Notes: generated from the letters alone by a model not told the origin. A stretch of DNA of 64,000 nt from Aurantiacibacter odishensis (GCF_003605195.1 NZ_QYOS01000021.1:225766-289765), one strand, 5' to 3'; numbered from the stretch's first letter, positions 53,477 through 62,951 are shown. Numbers and translations: made by a program.

Positions 53477-54772
53477 TCAGAATTCGAAACGCAGGCCGGC
53501 AGAGGCGGTCCAGCGGTCATAATCGTAGATTGCGATGTTGCTCCAGTTGCGGGTGTATGTGACCCGCGGCTGGAGGAAGATGCTGCCCGTCAGCGCGAAC
53601 TTGATGCCGCCCTGAAGGTCGAGGCGCTCGTCGGAACGCTCGGTTAGGAACAGCGGATCGGGCGCATCATAGCGGCGCAGGTCGAAGGCCCCGCCCGCCA
53701 CCAGCGCGAAACGTTCGCCCAACGGCAGTTCCGCGCCGAGCGAGGCGGTGGCGAACCAGTTGGAGAAATGGTCGCCCGCCACGCGGCGCGTTTCCTCGAT
53801 GCCGCCCTGCACGCTGGCAGACAGATTCTGCGTGACATACCCCACGCCGAAGGCGGCGCGATCTGCATCCAGCAGCGGCTGACCGGCGTAGTTCAGGCGA
53901 TTGTACTGCGCGGAAACGGTCAGCGCCTGCCCGCGCCCGGTCATGTGCGTGTATTGCGCGATGGCGCCCACGCTGTCGCGATAGCCGGCCCAATCCAGCG
54001 CAAAGACCTGGGCCTGCGCGCTGATCGAGATCACGTCCCGATTGGCGAAGGAGTGGGCATAGCCCGCCGTGCCGGTAAGGCTTTCCTGGCTGAAAGCGGA
54101 TACGTCGAAGTTCTCGCGCGCGCTGCCCAGCAGGCTGGCGAACACCCTATCCTGCCGTCCAAGGGCGTGGACACCGGAAATCCCGGCGCTGATCTCCACG
54201 AATTCATCGTCCTGCGCCCGCGCCCCCGCGCCCAATGTGCCGGGGCCAAGAAAGCTGAACAGCGGAATCGTGAGCGTCGTCAGGTCCGTTGCAGCATTGA
54301 CGTTGCTGTCATGCCCCACGCGCGCATCCACGAAACCGCTGACATAACTGCCGCCGCCGGAAATCTGTTCGTCGAACTGGCGAACGAAGCCGGTGAAACG
54401 CTGGCGTACCGGGTCCGGCAGGCTGGGATCGTCGACGACAGTCGCGAATTCCTCGCGAGCGGTGTCGATATCGCCTGCCATCGCATAGGCGCGGGCCAGT
54501 TCGGCGCGGGCTGAGGCATTGTCCGGTTGTACGGCCAGCACGCGCTGGAGGGCGATAATCGCTTCGCCGTAGCGCCCCGTGTCAATGGCGGCGATGGCCA
54601 GCGCATAGTCGAAGTCCGGGTCGCCTGCGCGGGTGCCCGTCTGGGTGGAAAGCTGGGCAAAGTCCCGTTCCGCGTTAGCATCATCCGATTGTGCAACGGC
54701 AGGTGAGGCAAGCGCGATCAGCATCGCCGTCGCAGCTCCCGCACCTTCGCGGAACCCGAGTAATCTGTACAT
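53477..54772 (-). CDS. TPR plus beta-barrel outer-membrane protein, Slam-like (DUF560, type XI secretion)
   Basis: The 431-residue protein has a signal peptide, a TPR domain (residues about 50-140: YGEAIIALQRVLAVQPDNASARAELARAYAMAGD), then an outer-membrane barrel starting SGFVDARVGHDSNVNAAT and ending with a terminal Phe (ASAGLRFEF). The GHDSNVN segment and TPR-barrel order match Slam proteins, the outer-membrane component of the type XI secretion system that exports TbpB-like cargo. Length is near the family norm. It is first in an operon with the giant cargo-like gene. Identity as Slam is inferred from layout. Confidence 0.78.
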   Translation of the reverse strand: MYRLLGFREGAGAATAMLIALASPAVAQSDDANAERDFAQLSTQTGTRAGDPDFDYALAIAAIDTGRYGEAIIALQRVLAVQPDNASARAELARAYAMAGDIDTAREEFATVVDDPSLPDPVRQRFTGFVRQFDEQISGGGSYVSGFVDARVGHDSNVNAATDLTTLTIPLFSFLGPGTLGAGARAQDDEFVEISAGISGVHALGRQDRVFASLLGSARENFDVSAFSQESLTGTAGYAHSFANRDVISISAQAQVFALDWAGYRDSVGAIAQYTHMTGRGQALTVSAQYNRLNYAGQPLLDADRAAFGVGYVTQNLSASVQGGIEETRRVAGDHFSNWFATASLGAELPLGERFALVAGGAFDLRRYDAPDPLFLTERSDERLDLQGGIKFALTGSIFLQPRVTYTRNWSNIAIYDYDRWTASAGLRFEF

Positions 54773-54819
54773 CTAAATGCCCCCAAGCATTGGATAGTTT
54801 CGCCAATTCGGGGAGCGGT

Positions 54820-54850
54820 ATTATAATCCAGCGCGTGATCTGAATGACAA
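54820..54850 (-). promoter_or_regulatory. Putative promoter of the Slam-like operon
   Basis: On the minus strand TTGTCA (54845-54850) precedes a perfect TATAAT (54820-54825) by 19 nt, 47 nt before the Slam-like start. The spacer is longer than ideal. Confidence 0.5.
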
Positions 54851-54895
54851 TTGCGTTAGGTAGATTACAAATGCCGTAAGGCAGTTATTGAGCCG

Positions 54896-56173
54896 CTATT
54901 CGGCGACCCAATCCTTGCGCAGGGCCGGCCCCGCGAAAGTCATCAGCAAGGCCGCAATGCCATAAAGGCCAAGCGCATAGAGCATGGAATAGCGCAGTGC
55001 CTCCTCGGCGTAGATCGGAGTGAGGAAATCCGACAGCGCCCCCAAAGCGTAGATGCCGCCGCCAAGGCCGATCAGGTTATTGATGAGCAGAAACAGCGCC
55101 GATGCCGTCGAGCGGGCGGCGGGCACGACAAGATGCTGTACGGCGGAGAGAACCGGGCCGAGCCAGATGTAGGCCAGCGCCTGCGGTAACAGGAACAGGA
55201 TAAAGGCCAGTTTCCAGTCGCTGCTGGTGATGCCCGCTGCAAACAGCGGCGCACCCAGGAAAAATGCCAGCCCCGGAAGCCATGCGTAATAGGCCCGGTC
55301 ACGCCCGCCCAGGCGGTCTGCCAGCAGCCCCCCTGCCATTACGCCGACCACACCGCCGATGAGCAGGACCGCACCGAAGAACTGCGACGCCTGCACGAGG
55401 TCGAAGCCGAAGCTGCGGATCAGCAGGCTCGGCAACCAGAAGGCGATGCCGTAGCCCAGCATGGACGACATTGCCGCCCCGAAGGAGAGGAACCAGAAGC
55501 TTTTCTTGCGCGCGAGAATTCCGGCAGTTTCCTTCAGGGATTGCGTTTCGGGCAGCGGCGCGGGATTGTCCGCCGCTACCTTGGGCTTGGCCTTGTCGCG
55601 CACGAGCAATTTGAAGATCGGCACGATGATCACCCCTGCGAGGCCCACCGCGAAAAACGCCGCACGCCAGTCCACCGTCGCGGCGATGTAGCCGCCCATC
55701 AGCACGCCCAGGCCGGAGCCGATGGGAATGCCCAGCGAATAGATCGAGAGCGCCGTCGCCCGCTGCGAACTGGGGAAGTAGTCGCCGATCAGCGCGTAGG
55801 ACGGGGCGACCCCGCCCGCTTCCCCGATGCCCACGCCGAGGCGGGCGAGGAAGATGTGCCAGAAATTTTGCGCCAGTCCGCACAGCGCGGTGAAGCCGCT
55901 CCACGCGGCGAGCGAGACTGCGATCACCCAACTGCGGCTGGTCCTATCCGCCAGCGCCGCCAGCGGAACGGCCATGGTGGAATACAGCAAGGCGAACGAC
56001 AATCCGCCCAGCAGCCCCATTTCGCCGTCGCTGAGATCGAGGTCCGCCTGGATAGGTGCGGCGAGGATGGAGAGGATCTGCCGGTCGACGAAATTGAAGA
56101 TGTAGACCACCAGCAGCATGGCCAGCACCACATTGCGGTTCGGGTCAGGCTTGCTGGCGGTCTGGGTGCTCAA
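54896..56173 (-). CDS. MFS transporter, spinster-like
   Basis: The 425-residue protein has 12 hydrophobic segments. FNFVDRQILSILAAPIQADL in TM1, the loop motif AALADRTSRSWV and GGVAPSYALIGDYFPSSQRATALSIYSLGIPIGSGLG in TM4-5 match the spinster-like MFS group common in sphingomonads. Substrate unknown; it is adjacent to a hydrolase and a TonB receptor, so an organic substrate is likely. The start is TTG and the TTGA overlaps the hydrolase stop. Confidence 0.87.
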   Translation of the reverse strand: MSTQTASKPDPNRNVVLAMLLVVYIFNFVDRQILSILAAPIQADLDLSDGEMGLLGGLSFALLYSTMAVPLAALADRTSRSWVIAVSLAAWSGFTALCGLAQNFWHIFLARLGVGIGEAGGVAPSYALIGDYFPSSQRATALSIYSLGIPIGSGLGVLMGGYIAATVDWRAAFFAVGLAGVIIVPIFKLLVRDKAKPKVAADNPAPLPETQSLKETAGILARKKSFWFLSFGAAMSSMLGYGIAFWLPSLLIRSFGFDLVQASQFFGAVLLIGGVVGVMAGGLLADRLGGRDRAYYAWLPGLAFFLGAPLFAAGITSSDWKLAFILFLLPQALAYIWLGPVLSAVQHLVVPAARSTASALFLLINNLIGLGGGIYALGALSDFLTPIYAEEALRYSMLYALGLYGIAALLMTFAGPALRKDWVAE

Positions 56174-57030
56174 TTTACATGCTCTTCTAGAAATTCGGTA
56201 ATTGCGGATAGCGCTGCGGGCTCGTCCAGCATGGGCGCGTGCCCTCGATCAGGCACGTCCACGTGCGTGAATGGTCCGGCGTGACGCAGTTCCATCTCGC
56301 GCACTGTATCCAGCGTCAACAGGTCCGTCAGGGCGCCGCGAAGGACCAACACGGGGGTATTGCCAAGCGCTTTCCACAAAGGCCACATGTCGGGCTGAGG
56401 TTCGTCGCTGATGTCGGCAAAGCCATCCGCGATGGCAGGATCGTAGGCAAAGGCTATGCGCCCATCGGGAAGCTCGCGGCACGTGCGCCGCGCCCATGCC
56501 TGCCAGTCCGCCTGCGAGTAACCAGGAAAGGCATCGCTGTTGATGCTGGCGCAGGCCTTTGCAGCAGCCTCCCAATCCGCAAAGGGCTCCCCTCCACCGA
56601 CGTAACCGCCGATCCGGGCAAGTCCTGCCGGGTCCAGCACAGGGCCGATATCGTTGAACACGATTGCGGGAAAATATCCCGGCTTCATCGCGTTCATCAC
56701 CATGGCCATGAGGCCGCCCATCGAAGTGCCGATAAGGCCAGGACCTTCGATGCCAAGGCTCTCCAGGAGAGCGAACATGTCCTTCGCATAGACATCGGGC
56801 CGATAGTTCGCCGCAACGGGATCGTCCTGCGACAGCCCCCGTCCCCGCTGGTCCGGCACGATCAGCCGGTACTTGCCCGCAAGGTGCTGCGCCAGCGGTT
56901 CGAAATCGCCGCTGTTGCGGGTGAGCCCGTGCATAAGCAGCAGGGGCGGGCCGTCAGCGGGGTAATCGCGTGCGAACAGCTCCAGCTGCCCGCACGCGCT
57001 TTTGTAACGGTGTTCGCGATATTCCATCAT
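56170..57030 (-). CDS. Alpha/beta hydrolase
   Basis: The 286-residue protein has LLLMHGLTRNSGDFEPLA (HG oxyanion segment), nucleophile elbow GTSMGG, and a catalytic His near the C-terminus (DVPDRGHAPMLDEP). The fold fits esterases or ring-opening (C-C bond) hydrolases. It is coupled to the MFS gene (TTGA) and follows the TonB receptor by 26 nt, so the three form one operon. Start is one of two adjacent ATGs. Confidence 0.86.
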   Translation of the reverse strand: MMEYREHRYKSACGQLELFARDYPADGPPLLLMHGLTRNSGDFEPLAQHLAGKYRLIVPDQRGRGLSQDDPVAANYRPDVYAKDMFALLESLGIEGPGLIGTSMGGLMAMVMNAMKPGYFPAIVFNDIGPVLDPAGLARIGGYVGGGEPFADWEAAAKACASINSDAFPGYSQADWQAWARRTCRELPDGRIAFAYDPAIADGFADISDEPQPDMWPLWKALGNTPVLVLRGALTDLLTLDTVREMELRHAGPFTHVDVPDRGHAPMLDEPAALSAITEFLEEHVN

Positions 57031-57056
57031 CGAGTGTTCCGTCCGCGAGGCGCGGA

Positions 57057-59405
57057 TCAGAATTCGATAGTGGCGGTTACGTAGACCTGGCGCGGGTTCC
57101 CGTAAAATGCGGTCAGCGCCCCTTCAGTGCCAAGCGACGGGGTCGGGAAGCCATCATCGTTCAGCGGGATCTCCCCGGTTGCCGGATCGGCCACCACGAA
57201 GGTGTAACCCGAAGTCTTGTATTCCTTGTCGGTCAGGTTGCGTCCGTAGAGGCCGAGGCTGAACCCGCCGTCGGCACTGGTCCAGACGATGCTGGCATCG
57301 ACAAGCGCATAGCCCGACTGATCGAGGAACGGGTTGGGGACTTCGAACTGCGAAGTCTCGCTGCGGTAGGACACGGTCGAACCGAGGTAGAGATCGCCGC
57401 TGCCGACAGGCGTAGTGTAGCCCAGCGTTGCGCTGCCGCTCCATTCAGGGGTGTTCTGCACTTCCCGGAAATCGGAAACGTCGGTTGGCTGCCCACCGAT
57501 CAGCGTCACGAACTCGGTGTATTCGGCATCGATCCAGCCAAGCGAACCGGACAGGCGAAGCTCGTCGCCGGCAGTCGCCAGGTCACGGCCGAGGCGGGCA
57601 TTGGTTTCGAATTCGATACCCTTGATCTCCGCCGCACCCGCATTGGTCACGACGCCGCAGAACGTGGCGATCCCCCCGACATTACAGGCGGCCGAGCCGG
57701 GGATCTGCACATCGGTGTAATCGGCATAGAAAGCGGCAAGAGCGACATAGACCGCATCGTCCAGCAGGCTGCCCTTGTAGCCCACTTCGTAGCTGTCGAC
57801 CGATTCAGGTGCGAAAGTAAGGAAGTCCGTGATTTCCGCGTCGGTGGGCATTCCCGGCGTCGCGGCAGGTGCGTTCACACCCACGCCGCGCGGATCGAAA
57901 CCGCCACCCTTGAAGCCTTGCGAATAGCTGGCGTAAAGGTTGTGGTCCGGTGTCGGCTGGAAGCTGATCGAGGCACGCGGCGTGAACTTATCGAAGTCCG
58001 CTGTGCCCTGGAAATCCGTACCCGGAGCTCCGAACGGAATTCCCGCGCCGCCGAAGACCGGCGAGCCGCCGCCGAGGTAATTCTGGCGCAGGATATCTGC
58101 CGTGCGTTCGTCCCACGTGTAGCGGCCACCGAGCGACAGGCTGAGCCGGTCGGTCAAATCGTAGGTGAAGTCGCCAAAGACAGCGAAAGTTTCCGTGTCG
58201 ACGTTCGCCTCTGTGAAGGCCGTGAAGCCGGCGAAGGTGGTGAACAGGCGGACGTCGAACTGCGTATCGGCCGTGGCGTTGAGGTAGTAACCGCCCAGCA
58301 GGCCAGTGAAGCGACCGCCGTCATCCCACAAAAGCTGCACTTCCTGGCTCACCTGCGAATTTCGGTAGTAGGCCGGGACATCGAAGCTAACAGCGGGCAG
58401 AGCGTCGAAGTCGATCGGCGAGGCGCTGTCGTCCTTGCGGTAGGCGGTGATGGAACGCAGGGTCAGCGCTTCGGTCAGATCGAAGCGCGCATTGAGGGCC
58501 ACACCGATGGCTTCCACGTCCTGTTCGGGATCAGTCAGGCCGCCACGCGTGTCGTAGACATCATCGAGCACCGGCGCGCCGGAGGTTGCCCCCGGGATCA
58601 GGCGGTGGCCGCCGCGCGCGTTGGACTCGTCCTTGGTGTAATCACCAGAGAAGCGGATGAAGTAGGGCTCGCCGTTGCCGCCCACTTCGATGGTGCCCCG
58701 CGCTGCCCAGATATCCTTGTTGTAGTTTTCCTCTCCCGTGGTGAGGTTTTCGCCAAAGCCGTCGCGCGTCAGCCGCGCAACCGAACCGCCGACACGCACC
58801 AGGTCGGTGATCGGGGTGGAAGCGGTGACGACGCCCTCGAGACGACCGTAGGTGCCGGCCGTGGCGCGCAGGCGCAGGCTGGTTTCGTCTGGCAATTCAC
58901 GGGTGACGTACTTCACCGCGCCGCCGATGGTGTTGCGACCGTAAAGCGTGCCCTGCGGCCCGCGCAGGACTTCGATACGCTCCACATCATAGATGTCGAG
59001 AACGGCGGCCTGCGGGCGATTCAGGTAAACGTCGTCGAGGTAGATGCCGACACCCTGCTCGAAGCCGGAGACAGGGTCCTGCTGGCCGATGCCGCGGATG
59101 AATGCGGACAGGGTGGAGTTGGTGCCACGCGATTCCTCAAGAGTGGTGTTGGGCGTGACCTGCGCGATATCTGTGATGTCTACGGAGCCGCGCTGCTGCA
59201 GTTCTTCCGCGCCAAAGCTGGAAACGGCCACCGGCACGTCAACCAGCCGCTCTTCACGGCGGCGCGCGGTAACGATGATCGTGCCGCCCTGCGCCTCTTC
59301 AGCCTGCGGCAGCGGATCGCCCGCCTCCTGCGCGTGGGCGGGCATGGCGAATGCACCCAGGACGAGCGCAGTAGCGGCGGATTGCCAGAGAATGGCTTTC
59401 GACAT
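57057..59405 (-). CDS. TonB-dependent outer-membrane receptor
   Basis: The 782-residue protein has a signal peptide (ALVLGAFAMPAHAQ), a plug domain (GTIIVTARRREERLVDVPVAVS, VLRGPQGTLYGRNTIGGAVKYVT) and a beta-barrel ending in VYVTATIEF. It takes up an extracellular ligand with TonB energy; the ligand is unknown but the neighbouring hydrolase suggests an organic compound. GGGAG precedes the ATG at 59405. It faces a divergent TetR gene with an inverted repeat in the gap. Confidence 0.93.
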   Translation of the reverse strand: MSKAILWQSAATALVLGAFAMPAHAQEAGDPLPQAEEAQGGTIIVTARRREERLVDVPVAVSSFGAEELQQRGSVDITDIAQVTPNTTLEESRGTNSTLSAFIRGIGQQDPVSGFEQGVGIYLDDVYLNRPQAAVLDIYDVERIEVLRGPQGTLYGRNTIGGAVKYVTRELPDETSLRLRATAGTYGRLEGVVTASTPITDLVRVGGSVARLTRDGFGENLTTGEENYNKDIWAARGTIEVGGNGEPYFIRFSGDYTKDESNARGGHRLIPGATSGAPVLDDVYDTRGGLTDPEQDVEAIGVALNARFDLTEALTLRSITAYRKDDSASPIDFDALPAVSFDVPAYYRNSQVSQEVQLLWDDGGRFTGLLGGYYLNATADTQFDVRLFTTFAGFTAFTEANVDTETFAVFGDFTYDLTDRLSLSLGGRYTWDERTADILRQNYLGGGSPVFGGAGIPFGAPGTDFQGTADFDKFTPRASISFQPTPDHNLYASYSQGFKGGGFDPRGVGVNAPAATPGMPTDAEITDFLTFAPESVDSYEVGYKGSLLDDAVYVALAAFYADYTDVQIPGSAACNVGGIATFCGVVTNAGAAEIKGIEFETNARLGRDLATAGDELRLSGSLGWIDAEYTEFVTLIGGQPTDVSDFREVQNTPEWSGSATLGYTTPVGSGDLYLGSTVSYRSETSQFEVPNPFLDQSGYALVDASIVWTSADGGFSLGLYGRNLTDKEYKTSGYTFVVADPATGEIPLNDDGFPTPSLGTEGALTAFYGNPRQVYVTATIEF

Positions 59406-59446
59406 CGGTATTCTCCCAAGAACGATTCTTATCCCCGCATCTGATA

Positions 59447-59469
59447 TTGAAACATGAACCACCTTTCAA
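59447..59469. promoter_or_regulatory. Inverted repeat between TonB receptor and TetR regulator
   Basis: TTGAAA (59447-59452) and TTTCAA (59464-59469) are exact complementary arms with an 11-nt spacer, between the two divergent genes. The position suits a TetR-type operator. Confidence 0.5.
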
Positions 59470-59515
59470 CTTTTAGTTTTTGCGCTTCCGCCGGAAAGCG
59501 GTTAGCCATTGCAAA

Positions 59516-60136
59516 ATGGCAACATCGCAGTCCCGCTCACCCGATAGCGAACCCAAGGTTCCACGCACCGAACGCGGGCGGCAGACGCTGCGCAAGCTAC
59601 TGGATGCGGCGGCCAAGGAATTTGGGGAAAAGGGTTTTCACGAGGCGTCGATCAGCGGGATAACCCGCCGCGCCGGAACCGCGCTGGGCAGCTTCTACAC
59701 CTACTTCGACAGCAAGGACGAAATCTTCCGCGCGCTGGTGAAGGACATGAGCGGACAGGTCGCTGCGCAGGCGGGCAAGGCCGTAACGCCCGACCTCGCC
59801 GGATTTGACATCGAACGCGCCGCACTGCGCGCATTCCTGGAATTCGCGCGCGACAACAAGGAAATCTACCGGATCATCGACGAAGCGGAGTTCGTCGACC
59901 CCGCCAGCTTCCGCGAGCACTACGAGACCACGGCCAAGCGCATTCTCGAACGATTGCAGAAAGGCGAGGCCGCGCGCGAGTTTGCACCCGGCATGGACGA
60001 GGCACATGCCTGGGCTATCATGGGAATGAACGTGTTCCTCGGCCTTCGCTACTCCGTCTGGGGCGAAGGGGACGAGCCGGACCGGATCGCGGATGTCGCC
60101 AACGCCATGCTTCGCGACGGTATCGCCAGCCGGTAA
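59516..60136 (+). CDS. TetR family regulator
   Basis: The 206-residue protein has an N-terminal HTH (TLRKLLDAAAKEFGEKGFHEASISGITRRAGTALGSFYTYFDSKDEIF) and a ligand-binding C-terminal domain. It is divergent from the TonB-receptor operon and probably represses it and/or itself. The ATG at 59516 is preferred to one at 59480, since it begins near the HTH. It converges with the citryl-CoA lyase-like gene, ending 10 nt apart. Confidence 0.88.
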   Translation: MATSQSRSPDSEPKVPRTERGRQTLRKLLDAAAKEFGEKGFHEASISGITRRAGTALGSFYTYFDSKDEIFRALVKDMSGQVAAQAGKAVTPDLAGFDIERAALRAFLEFARDNKEIYRIIDEAEFVDPASFREHYETTAKRILERLQKGEAAREFAPGMDEAHAWAIMGMNVFLGLRYSVWGEGDEPDRIADVANAMLRDGIASR

Positions 60137-60145
60137 GGGGCGCGA

Positions 60146-60928
60146 TCAGTCTCCATCATATTCGATGGCGGCGGACGACGCCCCGCTCATGATGAAGCCG
60201 ACGGGCCGCTCCGCCTCCTCGGTCAGGTGGCCGATCAGGCTGCCGGTCCGCGACAGCAGGCCGATGCCTTTCAGCGCTGAGAGCGGCCAGCCGATATCGA
60301 GCAGGATGGCGGGAATCGGACCGTTGACGTTCACCGCCAGTTCGCGGCCGATGGTTTCCGGCAAGGCAGCGTGGATTGCGCGCATCATGGCGACGTGCTC
60401 TCCGCTGACTCCGCGCGCGTCGGCCAGTTCCAGCAGTTTCAGCGCGCGCGGATCACCTTCAACGTGCTGCCAGTGGCCGAAGCCCGGCACGGCCTTGGTG
60501 TGCTCCCGCCAGCGGTGAATGTTGCGTACCGCCACGTCTGCCACCGGATCGCCGCTCGCGCGCTGGTCCTCCACGCATTCAGCATAGAACCGCCCGGCGA
60601 TCTCCGCACTGCCGAGCGCCACTGAACCGCAGCCGAGGATGCCCGCCGCCACCGCGCCCTGCACCGCTTCCGGTGCGGCGGCCAGCGTCATGCGCGCGGC
60701 GACGACGGAAGGGACCATGCCGTGCTCCGCCAGGGCGACCAGCGTCGCATTAAGGAAAAAGCTCTGGTTCTCGTCAGGCTCCTGTCCCGTCACCAGCAGC
60801 CAGAAATAGCTGGAGAAATCGAACTTTCCCATCAGGTCCTCGCACAGGTCCCGTCCGCGCACGGTTATGGAGTCCGCGTCGGAGGTGCAGATAGCCGAGT
60901 ATCCTGTGTCCTGCTTGCTGGTGCGCAA
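60146..60928 (-). CDS. Citryl-CoA lyase/citrate synthase-like protein
   Basis: The 260-residue protein belongs to the citrate synthase fold. It is shorter than citrate synthase (about 430) and has a GFGHWQHVEGDPRA stretch in the catalytic-core region, with MGKFDFSSYFWLLVTGQEPD near the N-terminus. Such short proteins are commonly named citryl-CoA lyase. TTG start at 60928, with GGAGAGGGAC upstream. It is divergent from the CoA transferase, suggesting that the two are controlled together in acyl-CoA metabolism. Confidence 0.78.
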   Translation of the reverse strand: MRTSKQDTGYSAICTSDADSITVRGRDLCEDLMGKFDFSSYFWLLVTGQEPDENQSFFLNATLVALAEHGMVPSVVAARMTLAAAPEAVQGAVAAGILGCGSVALGSAEIAGRFYAECVEDQRASGDPVADVAVRNIHRWREHTKAVPGFGHWQHVEGDPRALKLLELADARGVSGEHVAMMRAIHAALPETIGRELAVNVNGPIPAILLDIGWPLSALKGIGLLSRTGSLIGHLTEEAERPVGFIMSGASSAAIEYDGD

Positions 60929-61010
60929 AGTCCCTCTCCTTGATTCTATCCGGTTGCGGCGCTTGCCACCTGCCTATAGCGATAGGCCGCAGAGGCAAGG
61001 GAGAGACACA

Positions 61011-62135
61011 TTGGCCAGACCTCTCGAAGGCATCCGCGTGCTCGACATGGGCACGTTCATCACCGGCCCTGCGGCGGGCATGTTGCTGGCGGACCTTGGT
61101 GCCGAAGTCATCAAGGTGGAAATGCCCGAAACGGGCGACCCTTTCCGGGCTTTCAAGGGCGATCTCTATTCACCGCATTACCAGACCTACAACCGCAACA
61201 AGAAGTCGATCGAGCTCAACACCAAGGCCAATCCGGAAGACCTCGACGCGCTGGACGAGCTGGTGAAGACCGCCGACGTGTTCATCCAGAACTTCCGCCC
61301 CGGCGTGGCAGAGCGCCTGCACGTGGGAGCCGAGCGTTTGCAGGACATCAACCCGCGCCTCGTCTATGCCGACATCTCCGGTTTCGGGAACGACGGCCCG
61401 TGGAAGGATCGCCCCGCTTTCGACACCGTCAGCCAGGCCGCCAGCGGCTTTCTGCGGCTGCTGGTAAACCCCGACAATCCGCGCGTCGTTGGCCCCGCCA
61501 TCGGCGATGCGGTGACGGGCTTCTACACCGCTTACGGCATCCTTGCCGCCCTCTACGAGCGAGAGAAGACCGGCAAGGGTCGCCGGGTGGAAACCTCGAT
61601 GTTCGAGGCTATGGCGCATTTCAATCTCGACGATTTCACCCATTATCTCAGCGCTAACGAAGTGATGGGCCCATGGAGCCGCCCGCATGTTTCGCAAAGC
61701 TACGTCTTCCAGTGCGAGGACGGCGGCTGGGTTGCGCTTCACATGTCGAGCCCGCCCAAGTTCTGGGAGAACCTCGCCACTGCGGTCGGCCAACCGGACA
61801 TGCTCCAGCGCCCCGAATTCGAAAGCCGCCCTGCCCGCATCGAGAATTACGAGAAGGTGGTGGCCTTCCTCGCCCCGATAATCGCCACGAAGCCGCGCGC
61901 CTATTGGGAGGAGCGGCTGAGCACGCTCGAGGTGCCGCACTCTGCTGTTTACACATCGAAGCAGGTGGTGGAAGGCGAACTGGCGCAGCACCACAGGCTG
62001 GTGATCGAGGGCGAAGGGGAGCGCGGCACGTTCCGCACCATCCGCAATCCCATCCGGTTCGATGGAGAGATCGAGGACAGCGTCAGCCCACCACCGGAAC
62101 TGGGCCAGCACAACAAGGAAATCCTCAGCCGATAG
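61011..62135 (+). CDS. CaiB/BaiF family CoA transferase
   Basis: The 374-residue protein is a class III CoA transferase. It has VLDMGTFITGPAAGMLLADLGAEVIKVE at the N-terminus, YADISGFGNDGPW and GPAIGDAVTGFYTAYG containing the likely catalytic Asp166. Start is TTG with GGGAGAG upstream. It would move CoA to an organic acid substrate. The VOC gene follows 91 nt downstream. Confidence 0.92.
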   Translation: MARPLEGIRVLDMGTFITGPAAGMLLADLGAEVIKVEMPETGDPFRAFKGDLYSPHYQTYNRNKKSIELNTKANPEDLDALDELVKTADVFIQNFRPGVAERLHVGAERLQDINPRLVYADISGFGNDGPWKDRPAFDTVSQAASGFLRLLVNPDNPRVVGPAIGDAVTGFYTAYGILAALYEREKTGKGRRVETSMFEAMAHFNLDDFTHYLSANEVMGPWSRPHVSQSYVFQCEDGGWVALHMSSPPKFWENLATAVGQPDMLQRPEFESRPARIENYEKVVAFLAPIIATKPRAYWEERLSTLEVPHSAVYTSKQVVEGELAQHHRLVIEGEGERGTFRTIRNPIRFDGEIEDSVSPPPELGQHNKEILSR

Positions 62136-62226
62136 GGGGCTGCCAGCGCGCATTTGCGCCTGCCGCTCTGTTTGATAAAGTCCGGAATCAAGAGCCGCGA
62201 GAGCCGGCCACCACGGGAGACTATCG

Positions 62227-62772
62227 ATGGGGAAACTGCCAAGCCGTCTGCACCACACCGCCTATGTCACGGACGATCTGGAAGCAACGCGTGCGTTCTA
62301 CGAAGACGTGATCGGCCTGCCCCTGTCGGCCTGCTGGACAGAGGTCGATCACTTGTTCGGCAAGGATCGCACCTACTGCCACCTGTTCTTCAACCTGGCC
62401 GATGGCAGCTCGCTGGCGTTCTTCTCCTTCGCCGATCCGGAAGACCAGGCGGAGTTCGGCCCCGAACTCGCCCCCTCCCCCTTCCGCCACATCGCGCTAA
62501 AAGTGGACGAGGAGACACAGGCCGAGATAGAGGAACGTATCGCCAGGGCCGGGATCGAACCACCCAAGACCTATGCGCTGGAGCACGGCTATTGCCGAAG
62601 CGTCTATGTCGAAGATCCAAACGGCATGATCGTGGAATTCTGCCGCGACGATCCGCGTGCTGCCGACGGTGCGGAGGAGCGCAAGGCGAAAGCCCACGCC
62701 GAGCTGGAACGCTGGCTGGCGGGCGATTACAGTAACAACAACAACTTCCGCCACGACGAAGCCGCAGCCTGA
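62227..62772 (+). CDS. VOC family (glyoxalase-fold) protein
   Basis: The 181-residue protein has LHHTAYVTDDLEATRAFYEDVIGLPL at the N-terminus and RHIALKVDEE, RSVYVEDPNGMIVEFC at the C-terminus, with metal ligands expected at the first His and the final Glu. This layout occurs in dioxygenase, epimerase and glyoxalase subfamilies. The start is ATG. Its stop is followed directly by a truncated MetE-like gene (TGATG). Confidence 0.85.
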   Translation: MGKLPSRLHHTAYVTDDLEATRAFYEDVIGLPLSACWTEVDHLFGKDRTYCHLFFNLADGSSLAFFSFADPEDQAEFGPELAPSPFRHIALKVDEETQAEIEERIARAGIEPPKTYALEHGYCRSVYVEDPNGMIVEFCRDDPRAADGAEERKAKAHAELERWLAGDYSNNNNFRHDEAAA

Positions 62773-62951
62773 TGCTGCTTCCCACATCGCTGGTCGGCTC
62801 CTACTCGCAGCCCGACTGGCGCATTGACCGCGTGAAGCTGGCTCACCGCTTCACGCCCCGCACACGCGCGATTGAACTGTGGAAGGTACAGCCGGACCTC
62901 CTACAGCAGGCTTGGGACGATGCCGGTGCCGCTCACGCTCACCTCGCGTGA
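62772..62951 (+). pseudogene. 5' fragment of a MetE-like methyltransferase gene
   Basis: The 59-codon frame gives MLLPTSLVGSYSQPDWRIDR, KLAHRFTPRTRAIELW and QQAWDDA, the N-terminus of the short cobalamin-independent methionine synthase-like family (about 350-390 residues). Homology ends at residue 51, then GAAHAHLA and a stop. It overlaps the antisense DUF6152 fragment. Confidence 0.72.
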
